A DNA stretch of 44,421 nt from Gillisia hiemivivida (lineage in GTDB: Bacteria > Bacteroidota > Bacteroidia > Flavobacteriales > Flavobacteriaceae), in assembly GCF_007997295.1 (NCBI RefSeq), contig NZ_VORY01000024.1, forward strand, positions 1 through 44,421, read 5' to 3'. Each line of letters begins with the position of its first letter. Within the stretch, counting starts at the first letter, position 1. The notes under the pieces were generated by a model. It ran no database searches. It was given only the letters and a program-made list of their open reading frames with translations, and was not told the origin of the DNA. Positions 18,025 through 26,991 of the stretch are shown here, piece after piece. Both the position numbers and the translations under genes were made by a program.

Positions 18025-19679
18025 TTCTTTTTCTCTAAAACCTCTTCTAAAGGATCTCCTGTTGACGAATTTGGAAATGAAATTCCCAATAGCACAGAGA
18101 TCGTTGGAGCAATGTCTACTACTTCAGATCTTGCTGCCGTGCTCCCATGTTTTATTCCTTTTCCAAAGAAAATTAAAGGCGCGTGAGTGTCGTAAGAAAA
18201 GCCACTTCCGTGTGTAGAGCCGGTTGTGGCAGTATAAGAAATCACCGCAGGATCTAACACAAAAACTACATCTCCACTGCGTTTCTGATTGTATCCATTT
18301 TGAACCAAGGCTGCAGTTCCAGCAGTAAAACTTCCACTTTCTAACTGAGTTCTAGTAAACACCTTATTTACTTTAGGATATTGTAAAATGAAATGAGCAA
18401 TGCTTTGTTCCAGGGATATTCTATCGATGTTTGTTTGAGCCAAAGTACTGTAATTAAAGAAAACCTGATAATTTGAAACAGATTCTATGATTCCTCCTTT
18501 GCTATACTTTTCACCTATAAACTTATTCAAATCCTCTTCAAATTTAACATCATCAAAATATCCTGAAGGAATCTTAACTGAAGTTAAATAAGTTGGCACA
18601 TCTACCCCGCCGTGATCCGAAGTAAGAAATAAGGTATAGTTTCCTTTTCCAACATTTTTATCTAATTCTGAAAGCAGTCTTGCCAAATCGAGATCTAATC
18701 TTAGGTAAGTGTCTTCTATTTCTTTGGAATTTACTCCAAAATTATGGCCTACATAATCTGTACTGGAAAAACTTACCGTTAGAAAATCTGTATATTCATC
18801 TTTACCTAATTCCTCACCTTTAATGGCAGCGATTGCAAAATCTGTAGTTAAGGAATTCCCATAAGGCGTTGCTTTCAAAAGGTCGTAATTCCCGTTTTCT
18901 TTTCCAAGAGCTTGTAAATCGTATGGAAAAGTAGCCGTTTCCTTTCCATTAAATCCAGCTTCGAAAAGGTTCTCATCTATGCCGCTTTCCAAATACGTGT
19001 CTAAATCTTGGATCGCGTCCCAAGGCTTCATATAAGAAAGTGCCGTTCCAGAAATATTGAAATTCTTAACCCATTTTGGTAGATCCTCCATATAAAAAGT
19101 ACTGCTTATCCATTTTCCCTCTTCTTGTCCATGAAACCAATAAGCAGCATTGGCTGTATGACCCGCTGGCAATATTGCTCCTCTATCTTTTAGGGCGATC
19201 CCAATTGTTTTCCCTCGCATTTGAGTAAACAATCTGTTTTCATCTGCAATAGTTGTAGCCAATAATCTATGAGGAGACATTTTCCCTGCGGAAGCAACTG
19301 TTCCTAGTGGCTGTACACTTTCATCTGTAACACAATAAATATATTTTTCCTCAAATTTACTATACCAGCTATTACTGATAATTCCATGATTTTGCGGAGT
19401 AGTTCCTGTAAAAACTGAAGCATGCCCTGGAGCAGTATATGTTGGTATGTAATTAAAATGATTATTTTTAAGGTTGAAACCCTCAGCAACTAATCTCTTA
19501 AATCCGTCGTCCCCATATTTATTCCAAAACCTAGTTAGATAGTCATACCTCATCTGGTCTACAACAACCCCAACCACCAATTTTGGTTTATCGGGATTAA
19601 TTGAGTTTTCTAATTTTCCTTGAGCTAAAGAAGCAAAAGAGAGAACCGAAATTAAAAGAATCGTGATGGAATATTTCAT
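18021..19679 (-). CDS. pafA: PafA-type periplasmic alkaline phosphatase
   Basis: 552 residues with signal peptide MKYSITILLISVLSFASLAQG. Asp41 in VVVDQMRYDYL and Thr82 in TYTAPGHASVFTGTTP match the metal-binding Asp and catalytic Thr of the PafA phosphomonoesterase; DHGGVDVP and THGSGFSYDTHAPLIFF supply the remaining zinc ligands. PafA-type enzymes release phosphate from many organic phosphates outside the cytoplasm and are not strictly phosphate-repressed in Bacteroidota. A candidate -7 box (CAAAAATA, 19708-19715) lies upstream. It converges with the glycosyltransferase, with 4 bases shared. Confidence 0.9.
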   Translation of the reverse strand: MKYSITILLISVLSFASLAQGKLENSINPDKPKLVVGVVVDQMRYDYLTRFWNKYGDDGFKRLVAEGFNLKNNHFNYIPTYTAPGHASVFTGTTPQNHGIISNSWYSKFEEKYIYCVTDESVQPLGTVASAGKMSPHRLLATTIADENRLFTQMRGKTIGIALKDRGAILPAGHTANAAYWFHGQEEGKWISSTFYMEDLPKWVKNFNISGTALSYMKPWDAIQDLDTYLESGIDENLFEAGFNGKETATFPYDLQALGKENGNYDLLKATPYGNSLTTDFAIAAIKGEELGKDEYTDFLTVSFSSTDYVGHNFGVNSKEIEDTYLRLDLDLARLLSELDKNVGKGNYTLFLTSDHGGVDVPTYLTSVKIPSGYFDDVKFEEDLNKFIGEKYSKGGIIESVSNYQVFFNYSTLAQTNIDRISLEQSIAHFILQYPKVNKVFTRTQLESGSFTAGTAALVQNGYNQKRSGDVVFVLDPAVISYTATTGSTHGSGFSYDTHAPLIFFGKGIKHGSTAARSEVVDIAPTISVLLGISFPNSSTGDPLEEVLEKKN

Positions 19680-19800
19680 AAATTAGATTAACTGATGGTA
19701 ATTGTTTCAAAAATACTAAAGAATTAGTTTTTAAACTTTAATTCTACGTTAAATAGTTTCCTGCTAAATTTTAGTATTTTAGCTTTACAAAAATTCCTTG

Positions 19801-20538
19801 ATGAGCTACGTCCATTCTATTGGTGAATACTTTTTAATGATTAAAGGCGTGTTTGGTAGAATGACCAAACGATCTGTACTTAAAGAATTGATTTTCAAAG
19901 AAATTGATGAGCTAATAATTGGTTCCTTGGGAATAGTTGCTTTTATCTCCTTTTTTATTGGTGGCGTTGTTGCTATACAAACGGCTTTAAACCTCAACAA
20001 TCCTTTGATCCCAAAGACCTTGATAGCTTTTGCTGCAAGGCAATCTATAATTCTTGAATTTGCTCCTACCTTTATCTCTATTATCATGGCAGGTAAAGTA
20101 GGCTCTTTTATAACTTCCAGTATTGGATCTATGAGGGTAACAGAGCAAATTGATGCACTTGAAGTGATGGGTATAAATTCTTTGAACTATCTTATATTTC
20201 CAAAGATCATTGCAATGCTTACATATCCATTTGTAATTGCAATTTCAATGTTTTTAGGAATTATTGGAGCATACGCAGCGGCAGTATTTGGAGGTTTTGT
20301 AGGGAATGACCTATTTCTTACTGGGCTTCAGGATGGTTTTGAAGGTTTTCATATTGTTTACGCATTTATTAAAACATTCATTTTTGCAATGATCCTTGCA
20401 ACGATACCTGCATATCATGGTTACTATATGAAAGGTGGAGCATTAGAAGTTGGACATGCAAGTACAACTGCTTTCGTATGGACTAGTGTTGTTCTTATTA
20501 TTACAAATTATATAGTAACCCAATTATTACTTAGTTAA
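19801..20538 (+). CDS. mlaE: MlaE family ABC transporter permease
   Basis: 245 residues from ATG 19801 (an in-frame TTG precedes it). About five to six membrane segments are present. The region TEQIDALEVMGINSLNYLIFPKIIA is the MlaE signature, and GKVGSFITSSIGSMR precedes it. MlaE is the inner-membrane permease of phospholipid/sterol-type retrograde lipid transporters. Its stop overlaps the start of the ATPase gene (TAATG). No MCE (MlaD) gene is adjacent, so the substrate-binding part must lie elsewhere. Confidence 0.93.
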   Translation: MSYVHSIGEYFLMIKGVFGRMTKRSVLKELIFKEIDELIIGSLGIVAFISFFIGGVVAIQTALNLNNPLIPKTLIAFAARQSIILEFAPTFISIIMAGKVGSFITSSIGSMRVTEQIDALEVMGINSLNYLIFPKIIAMLTYPFVIAISMFLGIIGAYAAAVFGGFVGNDLFLTGLQDGFEGFHIVYAFIKTFIFAMILATIPAYHGYYMKGGALEVGHASTTAFVWTSVVLIITNYIVTQLLLS

Positions 20539-21302
20539 TGATCGAAATAAAGAATCTTCATAAAGGTTTTGGTGGCGAAGAAATTCTAAAGGGAATAGAC
20601 TACGTTTTTGAAACTGGCAAAACAAACCTCGTTATAGGGCAATCTGGTTCGGGTAAAAGTGTGCTTTTAAAATGTATGCTCGGCTTATTTAAACCCGAAG
20701 AAGGAACTATAGAATATGATGGAACAGCATACTCTTCTTTTACAGATGAAGAACAACGTGAGCTGCGGAAAGAAGTAGGAATGTTATTTCAGGGAGGTGC
20801 TTTATTTGATTCAATGACAGTGGAGGAGAACGTAATGTTTCCTTTACGAATGTTCACGAAACAGCGAAAGCGCGAATTAAAAACCAGAGTAGCTGAAGTT
20901 TTAAAACGTGTGAATCTAGATGGAAACGAAAATAAATATCCCGCTGAAATAAGTGGTGGTATGCAAAAGCGAGTAGCAATTGCGCGGGCTATTGTAAACA
21001 AACCAAAATATTTGTTTTGTGATGAACCCAACTCAGGGTTAGATCCAACAACAGCTACTATTATAGATAAACTTATTCAAGAACTTACCAGAGAAAATAA
21101 TATAACTACAGTAATTATAACGCACGACATGAACTCTGTGCTAGAAATAGGGGAAAATATTGCGTTTTTAAAGGATGGTGTTCTAGCTTGGAAAGGCGAT
21201 AAATCCCAGATCTTTAAAACAGAAGACAAAACAGTGACCGATTTCGTATACTCTTCAGATCTTTTCAAAAAAGTAAGGGATGCGCAATTAAAAGGATATT
21301 AA
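20538..21302 (+). CDS. mlaF: ABC transporter ATP-binding protein, MlaF-like
   Basis: 254 residues. Walker A is GQSGSGKS, the Q-loop follows in GMLFQGGALFDSMTV, the ABC signature is ISGGMQKRVAIARAI, and Walker B with the catalytic Glu is YLFCDEPNSGLDP; an H-loop TVIITHD is present. The GALFDSMTVEENVMFPL segment and the SGGMQKR signature are characteristic of MlaF/TTG2-type importers. It is translationally coupled to mlaE and supplies the ATPase for lipid asymmetry maintenance of the outer membrane. Confidence 0.93.
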   Translation: MIEIKNLHKGFGGEEILKGIDYVFETGKTNLVIGQSGSGKSVLLKCMLGLFKPEEGTIEYDGTAYSSFTDEEQRELRKEVGMLFQGGALFDSMTVEENVMFPLRMFTKQRKRELKTRVAEVLKRVNLDGNENKYPAEISGGMQKRVAIARAIVNKPKYLFCDEPNSGLDPTTATIIDKLIQELTRENNITTVIITHDMNSVLEIGENIAFLKDGVLAWKGDKSQIFKTEDKTVTDFVYSSDLFKKVRDAQLKGY

Positions 21303-21838
21303 TTTAATTATGAGATTTTACGGCAAGTGTCTATAATTTCTATCACAAAGTTAGCCATTGCTGAATTTTCTTTGCCTTAGTAATCCTATCTGCTTTCCTT
21401 ATTTTACTACTCCATGTCACAATCAAGAACCTCGGGGCAAGCCCACGAGGTATGTCCCGATGGTTCGGGAGGAAAATACGTTTAAAAATTCGCGGCAAGC
21501 CCGCCTGAATGTTTCGGGCAGGCCTCGGGGAACCTGCCCAGCCGGTCAGGCGGGTTAAACCCTCAATGAGGGATTAAAAATCGCTTGAAAATGCTGTTCG
21601 CATAAGTCAAATTCTCTACTTCCGGATAGTTGATTTTTAACTCCTTACTTATTTCTTAAAAAGAAAAATCCTTGTTGACCGCTTTTAAAGTACACTCTCT
21701 ATCTGTATCTGGCGAATATCTCCTAATTCAGAAGTAAAAAAATCAAATATTCTCATAGACCTTTAGTCTTGGACAAGTCCATGTCAAAAGTTTCAGTATT
21801 TGAAGGCATGCTACCTAGATTATCCTAAGTAGTCCTTT
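21303..21838. other. Gene-free region with GC-rich hairpin cluster
   Basis: No supported gene lies between mlaF and manC. The centre (21430-21572) is strikingly GC-rich against an AT-rich background and is almost entirely inverted repeats (described separately). The rest (21573-21838) is ordinary AT-rich DNA without convincing reading frames. Confidence 0.7.
21430..21572. repeat. GC-rich REP-like cluster of nested hairpins
   Basis: Hairpins in order: CCTCG...CGAGG around GGGC/GCCC (21430-21450); TCCCGA/TCGGGA (21455-21470); a nested structure with outer stem CCCGCCTGA/TCAGGCGGG (21500-21508 with 21546-21554) and inner stem GGGCAGG/CCTGCCC (21516-21522 with 21533-21539); and CCCTCA-A-TGAGGG (21560-21572). 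The density and GC content suggest a dispersed non-coding repeat of the REP type, such as those mobilised by REP-associated tyrosine transposases. Dispersal cannot be tested within this window. Confidence 0.6.
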
Positions 21839-22927
21839 CTATCCTAGATTCTTATCAAATTTTTCCATCACCTTATTCCTGATCTCTTTAATACCTTGTT
21901 CCTTCTCTTTAGGAACAATTAGCAGCACATCTTTATCGTCTACAATTATATAGTCTTCCAGCCCATCTACGATCACCACTTTAGCGTTGTGCGTATAGAT
22001 TATATTTCCGGATGCATCTTGAGGCATCAATTGAGCATTAACAACCGCATTATTACTTTCATCCTTTGCCAATTCTTCATGTAAAGACCCCCAGGTTCCC
22101 AGGTCGCTCCATTTAAAGGAGGCAGGAATTATATAAACCGAATCTGACTTTTCCATGATTGCATAGTCTATAGAAATATTTTTTGCCTCTGTATAGGTTT
22201 CCTTAACAAACTTTTCTTCTTTTGGAGTGTTTAGATGTTCTATTCCTTCATTAAATAGATCGAACATTTCTGGCAAATACGTTTTAAAAGAATCAGCAAT
22301 AAAAGATGCTTTCCAAATAAAAATTCCGGCATTCCATACGTAATTACCTTCTTCTAAATACTTTTTAGCATTTCTTAATGTTGGCTTTTCAGTAAAAACC
22401 TCCACTTTCTGAAGATCTTTCCCCTCTTCTTTTTCGTATTTTATGTATCCGTAGCCGGTGTTTGGGAAAGTGGGTTTTATTCCCAATGTTACAAGAATAT
22501 CTTCTTTACTAGCAGCTTTTAAAGCTAAATTTATATCTGCAGCAAAGGCATCTTCATCGTTAATAAAATGATCACTAGGAGCTACAATCATTACAGCATT
22601 TGGATTTTTTTTCTTGATCTTCATTGCCGCTAATAAGATACAAGGCGCAGTATTTAGCATTGCTGGCTCCAATATAATTTGCTCCTGAGTTATTTTTGGA
22701 AGCTGTTCCTTAATAATATCGTTGTATGCCTCATTACTCAAAATAAGGATATTCTCATAGGGAACTACACTGGTAAGTCTATTAAAAGTGCTTTGCAATA
22801 AGGTTTCACCTAGGCCTAACATATCGTGAAACTGCTTTGGATATTTAGCTGTACTTAAAGGCCAGAATCTGGAACCTACTCCACCAGCCATAATTACCGC
22901 ATAATAATCTTGATTGTAACTTGTCAT
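21839..22927 (-). CDS. manC: Mannose-1-phosphate guanylyltransferase
   Basis: 362 residues. The N-terminal nucleotidyltransferase signature AGGVGSRFWPLSTAKYPKQF is present, followed by VAPSDHFI, GYGYIKYE, FTEKP and the WNAGIFIWKA segment. It is the short form without the C-terminal mannose-6-phosphate isomerase domain. It makes GDP-mannose from mannose-1-phosphate and GTP for surface polysaccharides, glycoproteins or GDP-fucose. It is the last gene of a tight minus-strand cluster (M28 peptidase, SDR, SprT-like, manC), starting 19 bases after the SprT-like stop. Confidence 0.93.
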   Translation of the reverse strand: MTSYNQDYYAVIMAGGVGSRFWPLSTAKYPKQFHDMLGLGETLLQSTFNRLTSVVPYENILILSNEAYNDIIKEQLPKITQEQIILEPAMLNTAPCILLAAMKIKKKNPNAVMIVAPSDHFINDEDAFAADINLALKAASKEDILVTLGIKPTFPNTGYGYIKYEKEEGKDLQKVEVFTEKPTLRNAKKYLEEGNYVWNAGIFIWKASFIADSFKTYLPEMFDLFNEGIEHLNTPKEEKFVKETYTEAKNISIDYAIMEKSDSVYIIPASFKWSDLGTWGSLHEELAKDESNNAVVNAQLMPQDASGNIIYTHNAKVVIVDGLEDYIIVDDKDVLLIVPKEKEQGIKEIRNKVMEKFDKNLG

Positions 22928-22946
22928 TATTTCTTTTCTTTAAAAT

Positions 22947-23546
22947 CTAGCCTGCTATTAACTCAACTTCGGCATTAGGTTGAAATAAATAAATCCTCCC
23001 CGTATCCATCTCTACACACTCATAGCGTTTTCTTCTCTTAGCACCTTTTTTAAAAACCTTACCGTTATAAATTCTAAATACACCTCCAAGAGGAAGTTCA
23101 AAAACATAATTTTTATCATTTTCGGGGTCATAACTTTTAAGGGCTACAGATAATTGGGCGTCGGTATCACTGCTCGCTTTCGGGTTTTTGAAATGTTTTG
23201 CAATTAAAGGTAGTAATTGTACTGGAAATATTTCAGGTCTTATAAATGGCAACATCATTTGCTGAAAGGTGAATTTCCATTCCCTACCATGTGGTTTAAT
23301 TGTTCTACCAAACCTATCGAAGGCTAGTAGATGAGCAATTTCATGAACTAAGGTTATTAAAAATCTGAACTTATTTAAATTGGCGTTGATGGTTATTTGA
23401 TGAACTCCATTTTCTTTCCTTCTGTAATCTCCATGCCTAGTAACCCTTTCATTAACAATCTTTAGATGAATGTTATTTTGCTCAATAAGTTTGAATAATG
23501 GAGATACAGCATGACTCGGCAAATATTTTTCAAGAACATCACTCAT
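22947..23546 (-). CDS. SprT-like zinc metallopeptidase domain protein
   Basis: 199 residues from the ATG at 23546, which opens MSDVLEKYLPSHAV; an upstream in-frame extension overlaps the SDR gene and reads as non-coding. HEIAH at residues 68-72 within TLVHEIAHLLAF is the zinc motif, and PHGREWKFTFQQMM matches the downstream SprT segment. The C-terminal half has a basic GKVFKKGAKRRKRYECVE stretch in place of a clear zinc ribbon. SprT/Spartan relatives act on DNA-protein crosslinks in eukaryotes; the bacterial role is not established. It starts 10 bases after the SDR stop. Confidence 0.85.
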   Translation of the reverse strand: MSDVLEKYLPSHAVSPLFKLIEQNNIHLKIVNERVTRHGDYRRKENGVHQITINANLNKFRFLITLVHEIAHLLAFDRFGRTIKPHGREWKFTFQQMMLPFIRPEIFPVQLLPLIAKHFKNPKASSDTDAQLSVALKSYDPENDKNYVFELPLGGVFRIYNGKVFKKGAKRRKRYECVEMDTGRIYLFQPNAEVELIAG

Positions 23547-23556
23547 TTCTTCCTCT

Positions 23557-24237
23557 TTAAGGGGTGCTATTAGAAACCTGTAAAAGTTTACCGTTATAAT
23601 ATTTTTGAGCAGTAAGACTGAAATCAACGATATACTTAGCCATCTCTTTTGCAGAAACCGGTGCTTTATAACCTGGAAATGCTTCTTCCAACATTTCAGT
23701 TTGTACAGCACCTAAAGCCAATACATTAAAAGACGGACCATTTTCTTTATATTCTTCTGCTAACATCTCTGTTAGAGTTATTAAGGCTCCTTTACTCGAG
23801 CTATATGCAGATAGACCAGGGAATTTCATACTGCCTTGTACTCCGCCCATACTGCTTATATTAACTACATGAGAATTAGAATTCATAACAGGAAGTAATT
23901 TTTGAATAAGTCCGGCCACTCCAAAAACATTAATATCATAAATGGCTTTAAATTCTGCCAAAGATCCTTCAGCAAAGGATTTATTTAAAATTGCTCCTGC
24001 ATTATTTATTAAAACATCAACATTATTCCAAGTCACTGCAATATGAGCCGCTATTTTTTGAAGCTCCTCTTCCTTAGTAATATCGCAAGCAATTACCTGA
24101 ACATTCTTCAAATTTAAAGCTTGAAGAGATTCTGATTTCCTGGACAATGCTATTATATGATGACCGGCTTCAGAAAAAAGCTTAACCATTTCAAACCCAA
24201 TTCCTCTACTAGTTCCTGTTATTACAACATGCTTCAT
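23557..24237 (-). CDS. Short-chain dehydrogenase/reductase (SDR)
   Basis: 226 residues with all classical SDR landmarks: the nucleotide-binding TGTSRGIGFE at the N-terminus, ACDITKEE, NNAGAIL, the catalytic Ser in NISSMGG and the YxxxK pair in SAYSSSKGALITL. The substrate is not predictable; SDRs of this small size reduce carbonyls with NAD(P)H in the cytosol. It begins 2 bases after the M28 peptidase stop and precedes the SprT-like gene by 10 bases, so it is part of the same transcription unit. Confidence 0.92.
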   Translation of the reverse strand: MKHVVITGTSRGIGFEMVKLFSEAGHHIIALSRKSESLQALNLKNVQVIACDITKEEELQKIAAHIAVTWNNVDVLINNAGAILNKSFAEGSLAEFKAIYDINVFGVAGLIQKLLPVMNSNSHVVNISSMGGVQGSMKFPGLSAYSSSKGALITLTEMLAEEYKENGPSFNVLALGAVQTEMLEEAFPGYKAPVSAKEMAKYIVDFSLTAQKYYNGKLLQVSNSTP

Positions 24238-24239
24238 TT

Positions 24240-25232
24240 TTAATTTAATTTTATTTCTTTAGTTGATGTATTTGCCATGGTATATATTCCGGGAATAATA
24301 GATTCTATTAGATCTGCCATAAACGGAATATCCATCTTATCTGCTTCATCTTGAACTTGATGATAATAATTATAATTCGTAAAATCGAAAGTACTAATGG
24401 TTTGCGCCGGCACGTTGAATTCTTTGTAGAATGAATAGTTATCGCTACGTTTAAATAGATTGAATTCCTTTGCTTTCGGCAGAAACCCTAGAACCTTTTC
24501 ATTAGAATATTCATTGAATTTAGCTGCCAGATTAGATTCTTCAAATCCTGTTAAATACGCCATATGATCTTTTCCAACCATAGGCACTCCAATCATTTCT
24601 ATATTCAAGTTAACATAGAGGTCTAAATTTTCGTCTTTTAATCTTTTTGCTAAATGCTTGGAACCTAAAAGTCCTTTTTCTTCCGCAGAAAGAAAAACAA
24701 AGAGAATACTTCTTTTACTTATTGGTGCAGCTCCAAAGTATTTTGCCAATTCCAGTACTGCAACAGAACCCGCTGCGTTATCATTAGCACCATTTGCTAT
24801 AGAATCCTTTCCAATTGGAGATAGTAACCCAATATGATCGTAATGGGCACTTATTATTAAGAACTCATTTTTTAAAACTGGATCTGTTCCTTCCTTAAAC
24901 CCAACAATATTATATCCAATTGCATCTTTAACTTCAAAAGAATCTCTATAAGTTGTAAAATAAGGCTTAATGTTATTCTTTTGGAGGATATCCTGTATAT
25001 AAACTGCTGCTTTGTTTATCCCTTCGGATCCCGTATTCCGACCTTGTAAATCATTAGATGCTAGAAATTCTATTTCAGATTTAACTGAAGCCTGATCAAT
25101 TGATGCTTTTGGCGTTTCAATTTTAGCCGGAATAATAACTTTGGATTCTTCTGTAGATTTTTGTGTAAGATTACACGCGGAAAACAACAATAGTAGTCCT
25201 AAACCAGCTGTACTTAAATATGTTTTTATCAT
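24240..25232 (-). CDS. M28 family zinc aminopeptidase, lipoprotein
   Basis: 330 residues from ATG 25232; an earlier in-frame start at 25259 falls in the preceding terminator and would spoil the signal. The signal LGLLLLFSAC ends in a lipobox cysteine. Zinc ligands are visible in ISAHYDHIGLL (His, Asp), NGANDNAAGSVAVLEL (Asp) and FLSAEEKGLLGSKHLA (catalytic and metal Glu pair). M28 aminopeptidases remove N-terminal residues from peptides; this one is expected to be anchored in the cell envelope. It is the first gene of the minus-strand cluster running to manC, immediately after the pdhC terminator. Confidence 0.93.
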   Translation of the reverse strand: MIKTYLSTAGLGLLLLFSACNLTQKSTEESKVIIPAKIETPKASIDQASVKSEIEFLASNDLQGRNTGSEGINKAAVYIQDILQKNNIKPYFTTYRDSFEVKDAIGYNIVGFKEGTDPVLKNEFLIISAHYDHIGLLSPIGKDSIANGANDNAAGSVAVLELAKYFGAAPISKRSILFVFLSAEEKGLLGSKHLAKRLKDENLDLYVNLNIEMIGVPMVGKDHMAYLTGFEESNLAAKFNEYSNEKVLGFLPKAKEFNLFKRSDNYSFYKEFNVPAQTISTFDFTNYNYYHQVQDEADKMDIPFMADLIESIIPGIYTMANTSTKEIKLN

Positions 25233-25243
25233 AGTTATAAAGA

Positions 25244-25273
25244 TAAAAAAATCCCGCAATAGCGCGGGATTTT
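25244..25273 (-). terminator. Terminator after pdhC
   Basis: Read on the minus strand, the stem ATCCCGC / GCGGGAT (25264-25270 and 25251-25257) with a 6-base loop is followed by a run of seven T's. It separates pdhAC from the M28 cluster. Confidence 0.9.
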
Positions 25274-25302
25274 CAAATAGTATATTCTAAAAAGTCTTTG
25301 GA

Positions 25303-26988
25303 TTATGCCAACATAGTTACTGGGTTCTCCAAATATACTTTTAAAGTTTGCAAGAAAGCAGCTCCAGTAGCGCCATCTACAGTTCTATGGTCACACGCCA
25401 AAGTAACTTTCATGGTATTCCCTACTACGATCTGTCCGTCTTTCACTACCGGCTTTTCTACAATTGCTCCTACCGAAAGGATTGCAGAATTCGGCTGATT
25501 TATGATACTGGTAAATTCAGTGATCCCGAACATTCCAAGATTAGAAACCGTAAAAGTGCTTCCTTCCATCTCTGATGGTTGCAGTTTTTTATTTCGCGAT
25601 TTTCCTGCAAGGTCTTTTACATGTGCTCCAATTTGAGTCATAGATAATTGATCTGCATATTTTACAACAGGCACAACCAATCCATCTTCTACAGCTACGG
25701 CAACACCCATATGGATATGTTTCGCAATTTTTGTAGCATCTCCAGTCCACTGAGAATTCACTCTAGGATGTTTTCTCAATGCCATCGCAGAAGCTTTGAT
25801 CACCATATCGTTAAATGATACCTTAACATCTGGAATTTCATTTATCTGTTTTCTGGAAGCGATTGCAGTTTCCATGTTCACTTCTATAGTTAAATAATAG
25901 TGAGGCGCAGTAAATTTAGATTCTCCTAAACGCTTTGCAATGGTCTTACGCATCTGAGAATTCTTGATATCCTCAAAAGATTCTTCGCCAGCGGGTGTGT
26001 ATGTTTGAACTGTTTTTTCTGAAGAAGCCGCAGGACTTTCTGTTTTTGCCGCAGCAGGTTTAGCTGAAGGTTGGAAAGACTCAATATCTTTCTTTACAAT
26101 TCGTCCATTTTCGCCAGAACCATTAACTTCTGCCAGATCTATTCCTTTGTCTTCGGCAATCTTCTTTGCTAAAGGTGAAGCGAATATTCTACTTCCATCT
26201 TTCGCCTCGGTAGTATTCACATTCGATTTTTCTTCTGAAGCATCATTAGCAGAATCCTCTTCCTTAGAAGCAGTTTCCTCTTTTTTACCAGAAGATTTCG
26301 ACTTAGGTTCCCCGGAAGTAATTCCAGAAATATCTGTTCCTTCAGGACCAATAATAGCTAATAAAGTATCAACTTTTACGGTCTCACCTTCTTGAACTCC
26401 AATTTTCAATAAAGTTCCATTATAAAAAGATTCAAATTCCATAGTAGCTTTGTCGGTTTCGATTTCAGCTAAAATATCTCCTTCTTCTACTTTATCACCT
26501 TCTTTTTTAAGCCAGGAAGCTACCGTACCTTCTTCCATGGTATCACTTAGTCTAGGCATGTTGATCACCTCTACTCCTTCAGGAATTTCATTTGAAGATT
26601 CAGACTCTTCACTATTATCATCATCCTCTTTTTCCTTAACCTTCTTAGAATCTGCTTTTGGAGCATCTTTGGATTCATCCTTAGATTCCTTAGCTTTTTC
26701 CTTTTTATCGGAAGATTTATTATCCTTCAATAAACTGGAAATATCCTCTCCTTCTTCACCAATAATGGCAAGTAAATTATCTACGGGAGCGGCTTCTCCT
26801 TCTTCAATTCCAATATGCAATAATGTCCCTTCGTGAAAAGATTCAAATTCCATAGTAGCTTTATCTGTTTCGATTTCAGCCAAAATATCTCCTTCCTCAA
26901 CCTTATCTCCAACTTTCTTCAACCATTTAGCAACAACACCTTCTTCCATGGTGTCACTTAAACGTGGCATATTTATTACTTCAGCCAT
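25303..26988 (-). CDS. pdhC: Pyruvate dehydrogenase E2, dihydrolipoamide acetyltransferase
   Basis: 561 residues. There are two N-terminal lipoyl domains with lysines K43 and K180, each in EIETDKATMEFESF, joined by a very acidic/basic low-complexity linker (residues ~88-130). A peripheral-subunit-binding domain follows at ~267-303 (FASPLAKKIAEDKG, GRIVKKDIE). The catalytic acyltransferase domain has H534 in CDHRTVDGATGA. E2 forms the core of the pyruvate dehydrogenase complex and passes acetyl groups to CoA. It starts 3 bases after pdhA. pdhB (E1beta) and the E3 gene are not in the window, as is common in this group. Confidence 0.97.
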   Translation of the reverse strand: MAEVINMPRLSDTMEEGVVAKWLKKVGDKVEEGDILAEIETDKATMEFESFHEGTLLHIGIEEGEAAPVDNLLAIIGEEGEDISSLLKDNKSSDKKEKAKESKDESKDAPKADSKKVKEKEDDDNSEESESSNEIPEGVEVINMPRLSDTMEEGTVASWLKKEGDKVEEGDILAEIETDKATMEFESFYNGTLLKIGVQEGETVKVDTLLAIIGPEGTDISGITSGEPKSKSSGKKEETASKEEDSANDASEEKSNVNTTEAKDGSRIFASPLAKKIAEDKGIDLAEVNGSGENGRIVKKDIESFQPSAKPAAAKTESPAASSEKTVQTYTPAGEESFEDIKNSQMRKTIAKRLGESKFTAPHYYLTIEVNMETAIASRKQINEIPDVKVSFNDMVIKASAMALRKHPRVNSQWTGDATKIAKHIHMGVAVAVEDGLVVPVVKYADQLSMTQIGAHVKDLAGKSRNKKLQPSEMEGSTFTVSNLGMFGITEFTSIINQPNSAILSVGAIVEKPVVKDGQIVVGNTMKVTLACDHRTVDGATGAAFLQTLKVYLENPVTMLA

Positions 26989-26991
26989 AAT

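Noticed and set aside
21358-21558. A 66-codon plus-strand frame in the mlaF-manC spacer
   Set aside because: Its second half is just the translated GC-rich hairpin cluster and its first half has no family features.
26450-26836. A 128-codon plus-strand frame, serine-rich
   Set aside because: Antisense of the charged linker and lipoyl domains of pdhC; low-complexity artefact.
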